A stretch of 64,000 nt of DNA from Sphingomonas sp. GC_Shp_5 (lineage in GTDB: Bacteria; Pseudomonadota; Alphaproteobacteria; Sphingomonadales; Sphingomonadaceae). Positions 54,685 through 64,000 of this stretch are shown piece by piece. Both the position numbers and the translations under genes were made by a program. The stretch covers positions 1-64,000 of the forward strand of contig NZ_JALNUP010000022.1 of assembly GCF_026540855.1 (NCBI RefSeq), written 5' to 3'. Position 1 is the stretch's first letter. Every line of letters begins with the position of its first letter. The notes below the pieces were generated by a model. It was not told where the DNA came from. It saw only the letters and a program-made list of their open reading frames with translations, and ran no database searches.

Positions 54685-56349
54685 ATGCAGACTGTCGAGA
54701 CGCTGAACGAGGGCCTGAAGCGGGCCTATACGCTGACCTTCACCGCCAAGGACATCGACGCCAAGGTGGATGCCGAAGTGAAGCGCGTCGCGCCGCAGAT
54801 CAAGATGCCCGGTTTCCGCCCCGGCAAGGTGCCGATCAACCTGGTGCGCAAGATGCACGGCGAGGCGCTGACCCAGGACGCGCTCAACAGCGCGATCCAG
54901 CAGGGCGTCCAGCAGCTGATCGCCGACAAGCAGTTGCGCCCGGCGATGCAGCCCTCGGTCGAGCTCGGCCCCGATTACGCGCCCGGCAAGGATGCCGAGG
55001 TCAAGGTCGAGCTGGAAGTGCTCCCGACCGTGCCGGCGCCGGCGATCGACTCGCTCAAGCTCGAGCGCCTCACCGTGCCGGTCGCCGACGAGCTGGTCGA
55101 CGAGCAGCTCCAGAAGTTCGCCGATCAGTCCAAGAAGTGGAATGACGCCGATGACAAGGCCGCCGAGATGGGCGATCTCGTCACCGTCGATTTCGTCGGC
55201 AAGACCAGCGATGGCGTCGCCTTCGACGGCGGCACCGGCACCGACATGGGCGTCGAGCTCGGTTCGGGCCGCCTGATCCCGGGCTTCGAGGATCAGCTGG
55301 TCGGCGTCACGCTCGGCGAGGAGAAGGTGCTCAACGTGACCTTCCCCGAGGATTACGGCGCCAAGGAACTCGCCGGCCAGGCCGCGACCTTCGACATCAC
55401 CGTGAAGAAGATCCAGACCGCCGGCGAGAGCGCGATCGACGAGGATCTCGCCAAGAACCTCGGCCTCGAAAGCCTCGAGCAGCTCCGCGGCCTGGTGAAG
55501 GGCCAGATCGAGCAGGAGCATAACGGCCTCACCCGCACCCACATGAAGCGCAAGCTGCTCGACCAGCTCGCCGAGGGTCACGACTTCGAAGTGCCGCCGT
55601 CGATGGTGGAAGCCGAGTTCGCGCAAATCTGGCAGCAGCTCGAGCATGAAGCGACCCATGAGGGGGATCCCGCCGCGGCGCTCGCCGAGATGGAGTCGGA
55701 GCGCGCCGACTATCGCAAGATCGCCGAGCGCCGCGTGCGCCTTGGGCTGCTTCTCTCCGAGATCGGCCAGGCCAATGGCGTCGAGGTCAGCCAGCAGGAG
55801 ATGAACCGCCTGATCGCCCAGGCTGCGCAGCAGTATCGCGGCGAGGACCAGCAGCGCTTCATCCAATACGTCCAGCAGGAGCCGATGGCAGCCGCCCAGC
55901 TGCGCGCGCCGCTGTACGAGGACAAGGTCGTCGACTTCCTGTTCGACAAGGCCGAGGTCACTGATCGCGAGACCAGCCGCGAGGAACTCGAAGCCGCGAT
56001 CGAGAGCGAAGACGGCTTTGCCACCGGCACCCACAGCCACGATCACGACAACCACAAGCCGAAGAAGGCCAAGAAGGCCGACGCGGCCGAGGGCGATGAA
56101 GCGGCCGCCAAGCCGAAGAAGGCGAAGAAGCCGGTCGCGCAGGACCAGAATGCCGGCGCTGAGGTCGAGCCGGCCGAGGCGGCCCCCGCCAAGAAGCCTG
56201 CCGCCAAGAAGAAGGCTGCGCCGGTCGAGGCAGAGACCGCGGTGACCGAATCGTCGCCGGTCGCCGCTGAGGCTGCCGAGGGCACCGAGGCTGCTGATGC
56301 TCCCGCCAAGAAGCCGCGCGCCAAGAAGGCCGCTGCGCCCGAGGCATAA
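54685..56349 (+). CDS. tig: Trigger factor with long Lys/Ala tail
   Basis: A 554-residue ribosome-associated chaperone. Ribosome-binding signature GFRPGKVPINLVRKMHG near residue 43; FKBP-type domain at about 155-245 (GDLVTVDFVGKTSDGVAFDGG...LIPGFEDQLVG); C-terminal chaperone arms to about 445. The last 110 residues are an added histone-like extension (KPKKAKKADAAEGDEAAAKPKKAKKP; KKPAAKKKAA) after a His-rich stretch HSHDHDNH. Ordinary trigger factors end near 430-450. Confidence 0.95.
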   Translation: MQTVETLNEGLKRAYTLTFTAKDIDAKVDAEVKRVAPQIKMPGFRPGKVPINLVRKMHGEALTQDALNSAIQQGVQQLIADKQLRPAMQPSVELGPDYAPGKDAEVKVELEVLPTVPAPAIDSLKLERLTVPVADELVDEQLQKFADQSKKWNDADDKAAEMGDLVTVDFVGKTSDGVAFDGGTGTDMGVELGSGRLIPGFEDQLVGVTLGEEKVLNVTFPEDYGAKELAGQAATFDITVKKIQTAGESAIDEDLAKNLGLESLEQLRGLVKGQIEQEHNGLTRTHMKRKLLDQLAEGHDFEVPPSMVEAEFAQIWQQLEHEATHEGDPAAALAEMESERADYRKIAERRVRLGLLLSEIGQANGVEVSQQEMNRLIAQAAQQYRGEDQQRFIQYVQQEPMAAAQLRAPLYEDKVVDFLFDKAEVTDRETSREELEAAIESEDGFATGTHSHDHDNHKPKKAKKADAAEGDEAAAKPKKAKKPVAQDQNAGAEVEPAEAAPAKKPAAKKKAAPVEAETAVTESSPVAAEAAEGTEAADAPAKKPRAKKAAAPEA

Positions 56350-56490
56350 GCGGATCGGGGAGGCGGGCGTCGGCCCGCCTCCTCCCACCGTCACCCGCGG
56401 CCGTGTGCCAGGGCGACGGGGGTGGCTTGTCGGGCCGGCGGTGATCCCGCACAACCAGCATCTTCCGACAACAACGGGACCCGATCAGTT

Positions 56491-57417
56491 GTGACCGAAC
56501 CGACGATCGCCGTCCTTCTGCCCTGCTTTAACGAGGCCGCCGCGATCGCGCAGACCGTGGCCGGATTCCGCGCCGCGCTGCCGGGCGCCGCCATCTACGT
56601 CTACGACAATAATTCCACCGACGGCACCCGCGAGGTCGCCGCCGCGGCCGGCGCGATCGTCCGCCGCGAGCGCATCCAGGGCAAAGGCAATGTCGTCCGC
56701 CGGATGTTCGCCGACGTCGATGCCGACATCTATGTGATGGCCGATGGCGACGCCACCTATGACGCGGCGTCCGCGCCGGCGCTGGTCGCGCGGCTGCTCG
56801 AGGAGCAGGCCGACATGATCGTCGGCAGCCGGATCGGCGAGGCGGTCGCCGCCTATCGCCGCGGGCATCGGTTGGGCAATGCGATGCTCACCGGCATGCT
56901 CTCGCGGCTGTTCGGCCGCAGCTTCACCGATATCCTGTCGGGCTATCGCGTCTTCTCGCGCCGCTTCGTCAAGAGCTTCCCGTCGCTGTCGTCGGGGTTC
57001 GAGATCGAGACCGAGATCAGCGTCCACGCGCTCGAGCTGAAGATGCCGTGCGGCGAGGTGGAAACGCCTTATTATGCGCGGCCCGAGGGCTCGGCGTCCA
57101 AGCTCAGCACCTATGGCGACGGCTGGCGTATCCTCACCACCATCGTCACGCTCTACCGGATCGAGCGGCCGTTGCTGTTTTTCGGCGCCATCGGCCTGGC
57201 CCTGGCGCTGATCGGCGTGATCCTCGGCATCCCGCTCGCGGTAACCTATGCGCAGACCGGGCTGGTGCCGCGCTTCCCGACCGCGATTGTGATCACCGGG
57301 CTCGGCATCGTCGCGGCGCTATGCTTCTTCGCGGGGCTGATCCTCGACACCGTGGTGCGCGGTCGCCGCGAGGTGAGGCGGCTCGCCTATCTCGGCCTGC
57401 CTGCGCCGGGGCGCTGA
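56491..57417 (+). CDS. Glycosyltransferase family 2, membrane-anchored
   Basis: 308 residues with a GTG start. GT-A fold: IAVLLPCFNEAAAIAQTV, YVYDNNSTDGTRE, MADGDATYD (DxD-like) and DILSGYRVFSRRFVKSFP. Two C-terminal transmembrane helices (about 225-250 and 262-290) anchor it, as in polyprenyl-phosphate glycosyltransferases (DPM1/GtrB-like). It sits between tig and clpP without sharing their job. Confidence 0.87.
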   Translation: MTEPTIAVLLPCFNEAAAIAQTVAGFRAALPGAAIYVYDNNSTDGTREVAAAAGAIVRRERIQGKGNVVRRMFADVDADIYVMADGDATYDAASAPALVARLLEEQADMIVGSRIGEAVAAYRRGHRLGNAMLTGMLSRLFGRSFTDILSGYRVFSRRFVKSFPSLSSGFEIETEISVHALELKMPCGEVETPYYARPEGSASKLSTYGDGWRILTTIVTLYRIERPLLFFGAIGLALALIGVILGIPLAVTYAQTGLVPRFPTAIVITGLGIVAALCFFAGLILDTVVRGRREVRRLAYLGLPAPGR

Positions 57418-57436
57418 GGCGCCGTCGTTTCTCGCC

Positions 57437-57503
57437 CCGTTCGCCCTGAGCCTGTCGAAGGGCCTTGGGCCCCCTGTGCTTCGACAAGCTCAGCACGAAC
57501 GGG
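57437..57503. repeat. Inverted-repeat pair (family 3)
   Basis: CCGTTCGCCCTGAGCCTGTC opposite TCGACAAGCTCAGCACGAAC, a near-perfect long stem. Same family as 35744-35816. Lies between the GT2 stop and the clpP promoter. Confidence 0.75.
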
Positions 57504-57644
57504 AATGGGAGACATCCTCTTACCAAGCAAGCGCTGGCATAAGCTGCGAACACCTCCCATATTGCCCTGACCCGGGGCAGGGCCTTGATCTCCGTCGCCG
57601 CCCGCCCGATGTTGGTTCCCATCCAGGGCATAAGAGAGATTTTC

Positions 57645-58334
57645 ATGCATAATCCGTTCGAGACCGGCGACTTCATGAGCCCGATCGCGCATGCCGGCCT
57701 CGGTTTGCAGCAGACCCAGGCGGGTCTGGTGCCGATCGTCATCGAGCAGTCGAATCGCGGCGAGCGCTCGTTCGACATCTTCAGCCGCCTGCTCCGCGAG
57801 CGCATCATCTTCGTCACCGGCGGTGTCGAGGATGGCATGGCCTCGCTGATCACCGCGCAGCTGCTCTTCCTCGAGTCCGAGAACCCGAAGAAGGACATCT
57901 TCATGTACATCAACTCGCCGGGCGGTGTTGTCACGGCGGGCATGGCGATCCATGACACGATGCAATATATCCGTCCGCGCGTCGGCACGGTGTGCATCGG
58001 TCAGGCCGCCTCGATGGGCTCGTTCCTGCTCGCCAGCGGCGCGCCCGGGATGCGCGTCGCGCTCACCAACGCCCGGATCATGATCCACCAGCCGTCTGGC
58101 GGCGCCCAGGGCATGGCCTCGGACATCGAGATCCAGGCCAAGGAGATCCTGCGCATCCGTGCGCGGATGAACCAGCTCTACGCCCAGTACACCGGCCAGC
58201 CGCTCGACGAGATCGAGCGCCGGATGGATCGCGATACCTTCCTCGAGGCCAATGAAGCCAAGGATTTCGGCCTCGTCGACGAGGTGTTCGATCGTCGCCC
58301 GACGCCCGCGGAGGATGCCGCCCAGGCGGCTTAA
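57645..58334 (+). CDS. clpP: ClpP protease, proteolytic subunit
   Basis: A 229-residue serine peptidase forming the tetradecameric chamber fed by ClpX/ClpA. Ser in [19 protein letters not shown], His in [18 protein letters not shown], and a C-terminal Asp complete the triad. Family similarity begins around [10 protein letters not shown]; an in-frame ATG ten codons later (MSPIAHAG) is an alternative. Confidence 0.97.
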   Translation: MHNPFETGDFMSPIAHAGLGLQQTQAGLVPIVIEQSNRGERSFDIFSRLLRERIIFVTGGVEDGMASLITAQLLFLESENPKKDIFMYINSPGGVVTAGMAIHDTMQYIRPRVGTVCIGQAASMGSFLLASGAPGMRVALTNARIMIHQPSGGAQGMASDIEIQAKEILRIRARMNQLYAQYTGQPLDEIERRMDRDTFLEANEAKDFGLVDEVFDRRPTPAEDAAQAA

Positions 58335-58455
58335 CCGACGTGGGTGCGCGCCCTGCCGATCCCGTTAGGGACGTTTGGGCGTTGTAGTTTGCGTATCGGC
58401 CGGGCTACCATGCCCGGCCTAACCCCGCAGGATTGCCTGCGACAAGGAAGTTTGA

Positions 58456-59721
58456 ATGACGAAACTGAGCGGTGGCGACTCCAAGAGCACCCTCTATTGC
58501 TCGTTCTGCGGCAAGTCGCAGCACGAGGTCCGCAAGCTCATTGCCGGCCCCACCGTCTTCATCTGCGACGAGTGCGTGGAGCTGTGCAACGACATCATCC
58601 GCGAGGAAACCAAGTCCGCGCTCGTCTCCAAGAAGGACGGCGGCGTGCCGACCCCGCTGGAGATCTGCAACGTCCTCGACGATTATGTGATCGGCCAGAA
58701 GCAGGCCAAGCGCGTGCTCTCGGTGGCGGTGCACAACCATTACAAGCGCCTCAACCACGGCGCCAAGGGTGCCGATGTCGAGCTCGCCAAGAGCAACATC
58801 CTGCTGGTCGGCCCCACCGGCTGCGGCAAGACGCTGCTCGCGCAGACGCTCGCGCGCATCCTCGACGTGCCGTTCACCATGGCCGATGCGACGACGCTCA
58901 CCGAAGCCGGCTATGTCGGCGAGGATGTCGAGAACATCATCCTCAAGCTGCTCCAGGCGTCCGACTATAACGTCGAGCGGGCGCAGCGCGGGATCGTCTA
59001 TATCGACGAGATCGACAAGATCAGCCGCAAGGCCGAAAATCCGTCGATCACCCGCGACGTGTCGGGCGAAGGCGTGCAGCAGGCACTGCTCAAGCTGATG
59101 GAGGGCACCACCGCGAGCGTGCCCCCGCAGGGCGGCCGCAAGCATCCGCAGCAGGAATTCCTGCAGGTGGACACGACCAACATCCTGTTCATCTGCGGCG
59201 GCGCCTTCTCGGGGCTCGAGAAGATCATCGGCGATCGTCTCCAGGGCAAGTCGATCGGCTTCGGCGCGCATGTCGCCGCGCCGGACGAGCGCCGCACCGG
59301 CGAGATGCTGCGCGCCACCGAGCCCGAGGATCTGCTGAAGTTCGGCCTGATCCCCGAGTTCGTCGGCCGCCTGCCGGTGATCGCGACGCTCGAGGACCTC
59401 GACATCCCCGCGCTGGTCAAGATCCTCAGCGAGCCCAAGAACGCGCTGGTGAAACAGTATCAGAAGCTGTTCGAGATGGAGGAGGTCGAGCTCGGCTTCA
59501 CCGACGATGCGCTGGTGACGGTCGCCAAGAAGGCGATCGAGCGCAAGACCGGTGCCCGCGGGCTGCGCTCGATCCTCGAGGCGATCCTGCTCGACACCAT
59601 GTTCGACCTGCCCGGCATGGACGGCGTCGACGAGGTGATGATCGACAAGGACGTGATCGAGGGCCGCAAGGAACCGATCCGCGTCTACGCCGAGAAGAAG
59701 AAGGCCGGCGACGCTGCCTGA
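58456..59721 (+). CDS. clpX: ClpX ATPase, substrate-recognising unfoldase
   Basis: 421 residues. Zinc-binding N-domain ([18 protein letters not shown]...CDECVELC), Walker A GPTGCGKT, Walker [11 protein letters not shown], the [15 protein letters not shown] segment and the C-terminal sensor 2 region [13 protein letters not shown]. It delivers substrates to ClpP, encoded 121 bp upstream. Confidence 0.98.
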   Translation: MTKLSGGDSKSTLYCSFCGKSQHEVRKLIAGPTVFICDECVELCNDIIREETKSALVSKKDGGVPTPLEICNVLDDYVIGQKQAKRVLSVAVHNHYKRLNHGAKGADVELAKSNILLVGPTGCGKTLLAQTLARILDVPFTMADATTLTEAGYVGEDVENIILKLLQASDYNVERAQRGIVYIDEIDKISRKAENPSITRDVSGEGVQQALLKLMEGTTASVPPQGGRKHPQQEFLQVDTTNILFICGGAFSGLEKIIGDRLQGKSIGFGAHVAAPDERRTGEMLRATEPEDLLKFGLIPEFVGRLPVIATLEDLDIPALVKILSEPKNALVKQYQKLFEMEEVELGFTDDALVTVAKKAIERKTGARGLRSILEAILLDTMFDLPGMDGVDEVMIDKDVIEGRKEPIRVYAEKKKAGDAA

Positions 59722-59746
59722 TAACGGCAGCCGCCATCCAGGTCTG

Positions 59747-59830
59747 TCCTCACCCTCCCGCGGCCGTGCCGCTCCCTCCCCCCGCCATGGGGAGAGGGCA
59801 ACGCCGGCATGGCTGGTGAAGGGTGGGGAC
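59747..59830. repeat. Inverted repeat downstream of clpX
   Basis: Outer arms GTCCTCACCCT / AGGGTGGGGAC and inner CTCCCTCCCCC / GGGGAGAGGG. It resembles a further repeat family and may end the clpX transcript. Confidence 0.55.
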
Positions 59831-59859
59831 AGTAACCTGATTTCCTCCACGCCTTCGGC

Positions 59860-60366
59860 ATGATCAGCCCCGCCTGGACCCCCGGCCGCGGCCCGTTGCG
59901 GATCCTTCCCGGCCTCCTGTTCCGCACCGAGCGCATCTGGCTGCAGCTGGTCGTCGCCTGGGCGCTCGCGCTCGGCGGCAGCATCCTGCTCGGCTCAGCA
60001 GTCGGCGCGCTGGTTCCCCATGCCGAGCAGCCGGATTTCGGCCATGCCTCGTCGGGCGTCGTCTTCACCCTGATCGTGCTGTTCAGCCCGGTGGTGGAGA
60101 CGATCATGATGGGCGCGGTGGTCGCGCTGCTGATGCGCTTCATCGCGGCATGGCAGGCGGTGCTGGTCAGCGCCGCGCTGTGGGGCGTGCTCCACAGCCT
60201 GTCGACGCCAACTTGGGGACTGGTGATCTGGTGGCCGTTCCTGATCTTCTCGACCGTGTTCGCGACCTGGCGCCCGAGCGGCTTCTGGCGCGCGGCGGCG
60301 CTGGTGGCGGTGATCCACATGGCGCAGAACATCGGCCCCGCCACCGCAATTGTAATGAACCGCTGA
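59860..60366 (+). CDS. CPBP-like membrane protein with worn active site
   Basis: 168 residues with about four hydrophobic helices. The layout resembles CAAX protease/bacteriocin-processing (CPBP) proteins: VVETIMMGAVVALL in place of the EExxxR motif, ALWGVLHSL for the FxxxH motif and AVIHMAQNIGPA for the HxxxN motif. The second Glu and Arg are missing, so proteolysis is doubtful. Not closely recognised. Confidence 0.6.
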   Translation: MISPAWTPGRGPLRILPGLLFRTERIWLQLVVAWALALGGSILLGSAVGALVPHAEQPDFGHASSGVVFTLIVLFSPVVETIMMGAVVALLMRFIAAWQAVLVSAALWGVLHSLSTPTWGLVIWWPFLIFSTVFATWRPSGFWRAAALVAVIHMAQNIGPATAIVMNR

Positions 60367-60400
60367 TCGGTGCGCGGCGGACGCGCGACTGCCCCCCATC

Positions 60401-60499
60401 GTTCATGCTGAACTAGTTTCAGGATTCATCGCAGATCTTCACCGCGCGTCCTGCGGGCGGCGGCAGGTCATGGATGCTGAAACAAGTTGAGCATGACGG
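60401..60499. repeat. REP-like inverted-repeat pair (family 2)
   Basis: TTCATGCTGAACTAGTTTCA and GAAACAAGTTGAGCATGACG face each other. Same core as 2681-2779 and 10243-10279. Lies between convergent genes. Confidence 0.7.
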
Positions 60500-60559
60500 C
60501 GTACGTCGGTGGCGATCGATCGCCTCAGCGTGCAATTCAAGCCGAGTCGATTACCCCGC

Positions 60560-62305
60560 CTATTTCGCGCCCGGCTTCTTCGCCTGCTCCGCGCGCCACG
60601 CCTGCACCTCTTCCAGCGCGATGCTGCGCTTGAGAATACGCGCGTCGGGATCGACCACCACATGCGCGCCGCCCGGCACGCTGAGGCTGCCCCGGCCGCC
60701 GGGCATCGCCACCCGCACGATCCGGTCGCCTACCTTCACCTCAACCGGCATCGGGAAAATTATCCCGCCCGGCGCCTTCCACGCCAGCGACAGCGTGTCG
60801 CCGCGCCGGTTCTGCACCAGCTCGGGCAGCGCCGCGCGGCGCAGATAGACGTCGAAGAACCAGCGATAGTCCTTGCCCGTCACCCGGGCCACGAAGCCTT
60901 CGAACTCCCGGCTCGAGCCATAGCGCGGCGCGAAATTGCCGGGCCTCGGATCGGTGCGGCCATAGACCTCGAGCCTGGTCGCCGCGAAGAACGGGCCGTC
61001 GCCGATCAGGTAGCGCAGGGTGTGGAGCATCCACGATCCCTTGTTGTAGATGTCGAGCCCGGGGCCGCCCTTGCTCGCCTCATATACCTCTTCCTCGGTG
61101 ATCTCGCGGCCGCGGACGATCGGCACGGTGTTGGCGATGCCGGCGCGCTGGCGGTCGAGCATCACCGCATAGCGGGCGTCGCCCTCGCGCCACTGGCCGT
61201 AGAGCGGCTGCATGTAGCTGCCATAGCCCTCGTGCAGCCAGTAATCGTCCCAATTGGCGGCGGTGAGCTGGTTGCCGAACCATTCGTGGCTGAATTCGTG
61301 CTGGAACAGCCAGTCGAACCCCTCGGGCGCCTTGGCATAGGCATTGCCATAGGCGTTGATGGTCTGGTGCTCCATGCCCATGTGCGGGGTCTCGACCACG
61401 CCGACCTTCTCGTCGCCGAACGGATAAGGGCCGATGGTGCTCTCGAAGAAGTCGAGCGTCGGCGCGAATTCGGCGAACAGCCGTTCCGCCTTGGACTTCT
61501 CGCCGGGCAGGTACCAATAATACATCGGAATGATGTTGCCGAAGCGGCTCTTGTAGCTCGCCGATATCTCCTCATACGGGCCGACGTTGAGCGCGATCGC
61601 ATAGGTGTTGGGGTGCTTGATCCGCCAGTTCCAGGTGGTGCGCCCGTCGGGGCGGGTGTCGACGCCGAGCAGCTTGCCGTTGGAGGGTGCCTTGAGGCCC
61701 TTCGGCACGGTGATGTGCAGCGTCACCACGCCGGGCTCGCCGGTCGGAAAGTCGAGGCAGGGCCAGAACAGGTCGCAGCCATAGCCTTCCGCAGTGGTCG
61801 CGAACCAGGTGCGGCCATCGGGCGTCTTGGACCAGACCATCCCGTCGTCCCACGGCGCTTTCACCGCGACATGCGGCGTGCCGCCATAGGTGATCCGCGC
61901 CGACACCGACGCGCCGGCGGCGAGCGGGTGGGGCAGGGTGATCGCGAGCTGCCCATCGGGGTTGGACCAGGCACCGGGCGCAAGGCGCTGCCCGTCGATC
62001 GCGATCGCGGTGACCGGCAGGTTCTTGTCGAGATCGATCAGCAGCCGCGCGAGCGGCGCTTTGGCGGTGAAGCCGAGCGTGGCGACGCCGTTCAGCGTTT
62101 CGGTGGCGGGCAGCACCTCGAAGGCGAGATCGGCGCTGTCGAAGCGCAGCGCGCGCTGCTCGGCCGGGCGCGGCCCGCCCGATTTCTGGGTCTGCTCGGT
62201 GATCGCGGGCTCGCCCTTCTTGGGTAGCGGCCCGGCTGCGGTCGCGGCGGCGGCGAGCGCGAGCAGGCTGGCCGCGGCGCAGAGGCAGGTCACTTGGCGG
62301 ATCAT
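60560..62305 (-). CDS. M1 family metallopeptidase (aminopeptidase N-like), exported
   Basis: 581 residues with a signal peptide (to about residue 23). Gluzincin motif HEFSHEW gives zinc ligands His335, His339 and Glu358 with catalytic Glu336 (WLHEGY). The GxMEN exopeptidase motif is altered to MGMEHQT. N-terminal beta domain and catalytic domain only; the large C-terminal helical domain of PepN is absent. ATGA overlap with its upstream paralogue. Confidence 0.92.
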   Translation of the reverse strand: MIRQVTCLCAAASLLALAAAATAAGPLPKKGEPAITEQTQKSGGPRPAEQRALRFDSADLAFEVLPATETLNGVATLGFTAKAPLARLLIDLDKNLPVTAIAIDGQRLAPGAWSNPDGQLAITLPHPLAAGASVSARITYGGTPHVAVKAPWDDGMVWSKTPDGRTWFATTAEGYGCDLFWPCLDFPTGEPGVVTLHITVPKGLKAPSNGKLLGVDTRPDGRTTWNWRIKHPNTYAIALNVGPYEEISASYKSRFGNIIPMYYWYLPGEKSKAERLFAEFAPTLDFFESTIGPYPFGDEKVGVVETPHMGMEHQTINAYGNAYAKAPEGFDWLFQHEFSHEWFGNQLTAANWDDYWLHEGYGSYMQPLYGQWREGDARYAVMLDRQRAGIANTVPIVRGREITEEEVYEASKGGPGLDIYNKGSWMLHTLRYLIGDGPFFAATRLEVYGRTDPRPGNFAPRYGSSREFEGFVARVTGKDYRWFFDVYLRRAALPELVQNRRGDTLSLAWKAPGGIIFPMPVEVKVGDRIVRVAMPGGRGSLSVPGGAHVVVDPDARILKRSIALEEVQAWRAEQAKKPGAK

Positions 62306-64000
62306 TTCGCCGCGCCCTTGGCGGCCTGTTCGGCGCGCCAGGCCTGATAAGCGTCGACGGTGTCGGACTGCATCAGCACCCGGCTCATCGGATCGATGAT
62401 CACATGGGCGTCGGCGGGCACGGTGAGCTTGCCGGCGCCGCCCACCATCGCAACCTTCTGCACGGTGTCGCCCACCTGCACCTCAATCGGCAGCGGGAAG
62501 GGGCGGTTGTTGGGCGTCTTCCAGTGCAGGAGGAGCTGGTCGCCCTTGTGCTCCTGGATCAGTTGCGGGAGCGCGGCTTCGTAGAGATAGACGTCGAAGA
62601 ACCATTGCAGGTCCTGTCCCGAGGTCTGCTTCACATAAGCGATGAACTCGGGCGTGGTGCGGAACAGCGGCTGGAAATTGCCCGGCGCCGGATCGGGACG
62701 GCCGTAGACGGCGAGCTTGATCGCCTCGAAAAACGCCTTGTCGCCGATCAGGTTGCGCAGCGTGTGCAGCGTCCAGCTGCCCTTGGTGTAGATGTCGCCG
62801 CCGCGTCCGGGCTGCTTCTCGTACACGTCCTCGGCGCTCTGCGGCTTGCCGGTGACCAGCGGCGACTTGTTCTGGATGCCGTTGCGCGCCTGCAGCATCA
62901 TCGCGGTATAGACGCCATCGCCCGACCGCCACTTGCCGTAGAGCGGCTGCATGTAAGCGGCGAAGCCCTCGTGGAGCCAGAAATCGTCCCAGTTCGCCGC
63001 GGTCAGCTGGTTGGCGAACCATTCATGCGCGAATTCGTGCTGGAACAGGTCGTCGAATCCCCAGGGGGTCTTGGCGTAATTGTTGCCGTAACCGTTGATC
63101 GTCTGGTGCTCCATGCCCTTGTGGGGCGTCTCGACCACGCCGACCTTCTGGTCCGCGAACGGATAGGGGCCGATCACGCTCTCGAAGAAGTCGAGCGTCG
63201 GCGCGAACTCGGCGAACAGTTTGTCGGCCTGCGCCTTTTCGCCGGGCAGATACCAATAGGTCATCGGAATCGTATTGCCGAACCGGCTCTTGTAGGTGCC
63301 GCTGACCTCGTCATACGGCCCGACGTTGAGCGCGACGCCATAGAGCGTCGGGTGCGCCGCCTCCCAGTTCCACACGCTGCGGCCGTCGTCGAGCGTCTCG
63401 ACGCCGACCAGCTTGCCGTTGGACGGTGCCTTCAGCCCCTTGGGCACGGTGATGTGGAGGGTGATCTTGTCAGGCTCGTAGGTCGGATAGTCGATGCACG
63501 GCCAGATCAGGTCGCAGCCTTCCATCTGCACCGCGGTCGCCACCCATGGCTGGCCGGTGGGGGTCTTCGACCAGACGAAGCCGCCGTCCCACGGCGCGCG
63601 CACCGCGGTGTGCGGCCGGCCGCCATAGGTGATCTTGACCACCAGTTTGGCGTCCTTGGCGGCCTTCTTGACCAGCTTGATCGTCATCCGCCCTTCGGGG
63701 TTGGCGAAGCTCAGCGCATCGACCCCGTCCACCGTCACCGCGGTCACCGTGTAATTCTTGTCGAGGTCGACGACGACGCGGTCGGTCTTGTCGAGCGTGG
63801 TGAAGGTGAGGGTGGCGATGCCGTTGATCACCTCGCGCTCGGGATCCACCGACAGCGCGAGGTCGGCGGTGTCGAACCGCAGCTTCTTCTGCGCCGGATC
63901 GAGCGGGCCGCCCGACGAGCTGGTCTGCGCGGTGAGCGGCGGCTTGCCCGGCTCGGCGGCGAATGCGCTGGTGGAGAGCAGCAGCACGGCGGCGAGCGGC
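62302..64000 (-). CDS. M1 family metallopeptidase, second copy (5' end cut by the window edge)
   Basis: At least 565 residues. The frame runs to the right edge through what is still signal-peptide sequence (PLAAVLLLSTSAFAAEPG), so the true start lies just outside. Zinc motif HEFAHEWF with FWLHEGFAAYMQPLYGKW; again GMEHQT instead of GAMEN. Very similar in order and motifs to the next gene, consistent with tandem duplication. Confidence 0.92.
   Translation of the reverse strand, partial: PLAAVLLLSTSAFAAEPGKPPLTAQTSSSGGPLDPAQKKLRFDTADLALSVDPEREVINGIATLTFTTLDKTDRVVVDLDKNYTVTAVTVDGVDALSFANPEGRMTIKLVKKAAKDAKLVVKITYGGRPHTAVRAPWDGGFVWSKTPTGQPWVATAVQMEGCDLIWPCIDYPTYEPDKITLHITVPKGLKAPSNGKLVGVETLDDGRSVWNWEAAHPTLYGVALNVGPYDEVSGTYKSRFGNTIPMTYWYLPGEKAQADKLFAEFAPTLDFFESVIGPYPFADQKVGVVETPHKGMEHQTINGYGNNYAKTPWGFDDLFQHEFAHEWFANQLTAANWDDFWLHEGFAAYMQPLYGKWRSGDGVYTAMMLQARNGIQNKSPLVTGKPQSAEDVYEKQPGRGGDIYTKGSWTLHTLRNLIGDKAFFEAIKLAVYGRPDPAPGNFQPLFRTTPEFIAYVKQTSGQDLQWFFDVYLYEAALPQLIQEHKGDQLLLHWKTPNNRPFPLPIEVQVGDTVQKVAMVGGAGKLTVPADAHVIIDPMSRVLMQSDTVDAYQAWRAEQAAKGAAK

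Noticed and set aside
54571..56454. 627-codon minus-strand frame over trigger factor
   Set aside because: Leu/Gly-rich antisense shadow. It also crosses the tRNA-Leu gene.
60560..64000. Tandem peptidase genes as one gene split by a frameshift
   Set aside because: Each copy has its own signal peptide, zinc motif and full length, so this is duplication, not breakage.

Overview
The window reads as a chromosomal segment of a GC-rich alphaproteobacterium of the order Sphingomonadales (Sphingomonas or a close relative). This rests on family recognition, not a database search: a SUMT/DUF2849 pair, a yeast-type LeuA with a leucine-rich leader peptide, a pyrB plus zinc-less pyrC' pair, TTAA-N7-TTAA (CtrA-type) sites, many GTG starts and ATGA/GTGA gene overlaps, and numerous small inverted-repeat elements between genes. 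Nearly everything is core chromosome. I see no insertion sequence, prophage, CRISPR array or replication origin. The two ends cut a DUF2849 gene (left) and an M1 peptidase gene (right).

Layout. 1-10 kb: SUMT, AstD, SelO and a run of lone metabolic or envelope genes (hydrolase, two glycosyltransferase/oxidoreductase genes, lipoprotein, iron-permease-like protein, hydroxyacid dehydrogenase, SH3 protein). 10-20 kb: thiolase, a small membrane protein overlapping a prepilin peptidase, then the outer-membrane assembly pair tamA-tamB. 20-25 kb: a signalling operon (EAL phosphodiesterase, hybrid histidine kinase, single-domain response regulator) with a CtrA-type site and a 17-residue peptide gene upstream. 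24.7-28.1 kb: NDUFAF5-like methyltransferase divergent from comF-grxC-nitrilase-DUF1178, then tRNA-Arg. 28-32.3 kb: PilZ-like protein, small membrane proteins, SWIB and DUF2945 genes, and a folE-SDR-folB pterin operon.

32.6-39.3 kb is branched-chain amino-acid synthesis: leuA with an attenuator, then ilvC, ilvN and ilvB as a leftward cluster, interrupted by a BLUF photoreceptor and a YceI gene. 39-41 kb: miaA and serB, divergent with touching starts. 41-45 kb: a ParA ATPase, a probable ribbon-helix-helix partner and two SPOR-domain proteins, which I consider the best candidate for an uncharacterised system. 45-49 kb: pyrB, an inactive dihydroorotase, ruvX and DUF3089. 49-53 kb: gatC-gatA-[antitoxin-toxin]-gatB, an AbrB/PIN toxin-antitoxin pair built into the amidotransferase operon with overlapping codons and its own palindromic operator. 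54-60 kb: two disordered small proteins, tRNA-Leu, then tig, a GT2 gene, clpP and clpX. 60.5-64 kb: two tandem M1 metallopeptidase paralogues.

What links the genes: protein quality control (tig, clpP, clpX, PPIase), translation (gatCAB, two tRNAs, miaA), envelope biogenesis (TamAB, SPOR, SH3), and amino-acid, pyrimidine and pterin synthesis. Regulation visible in the DNA includes the leuA leader peptide, the toxin-antitoxin operator, CtrA-type sites and several hairpin terminators.
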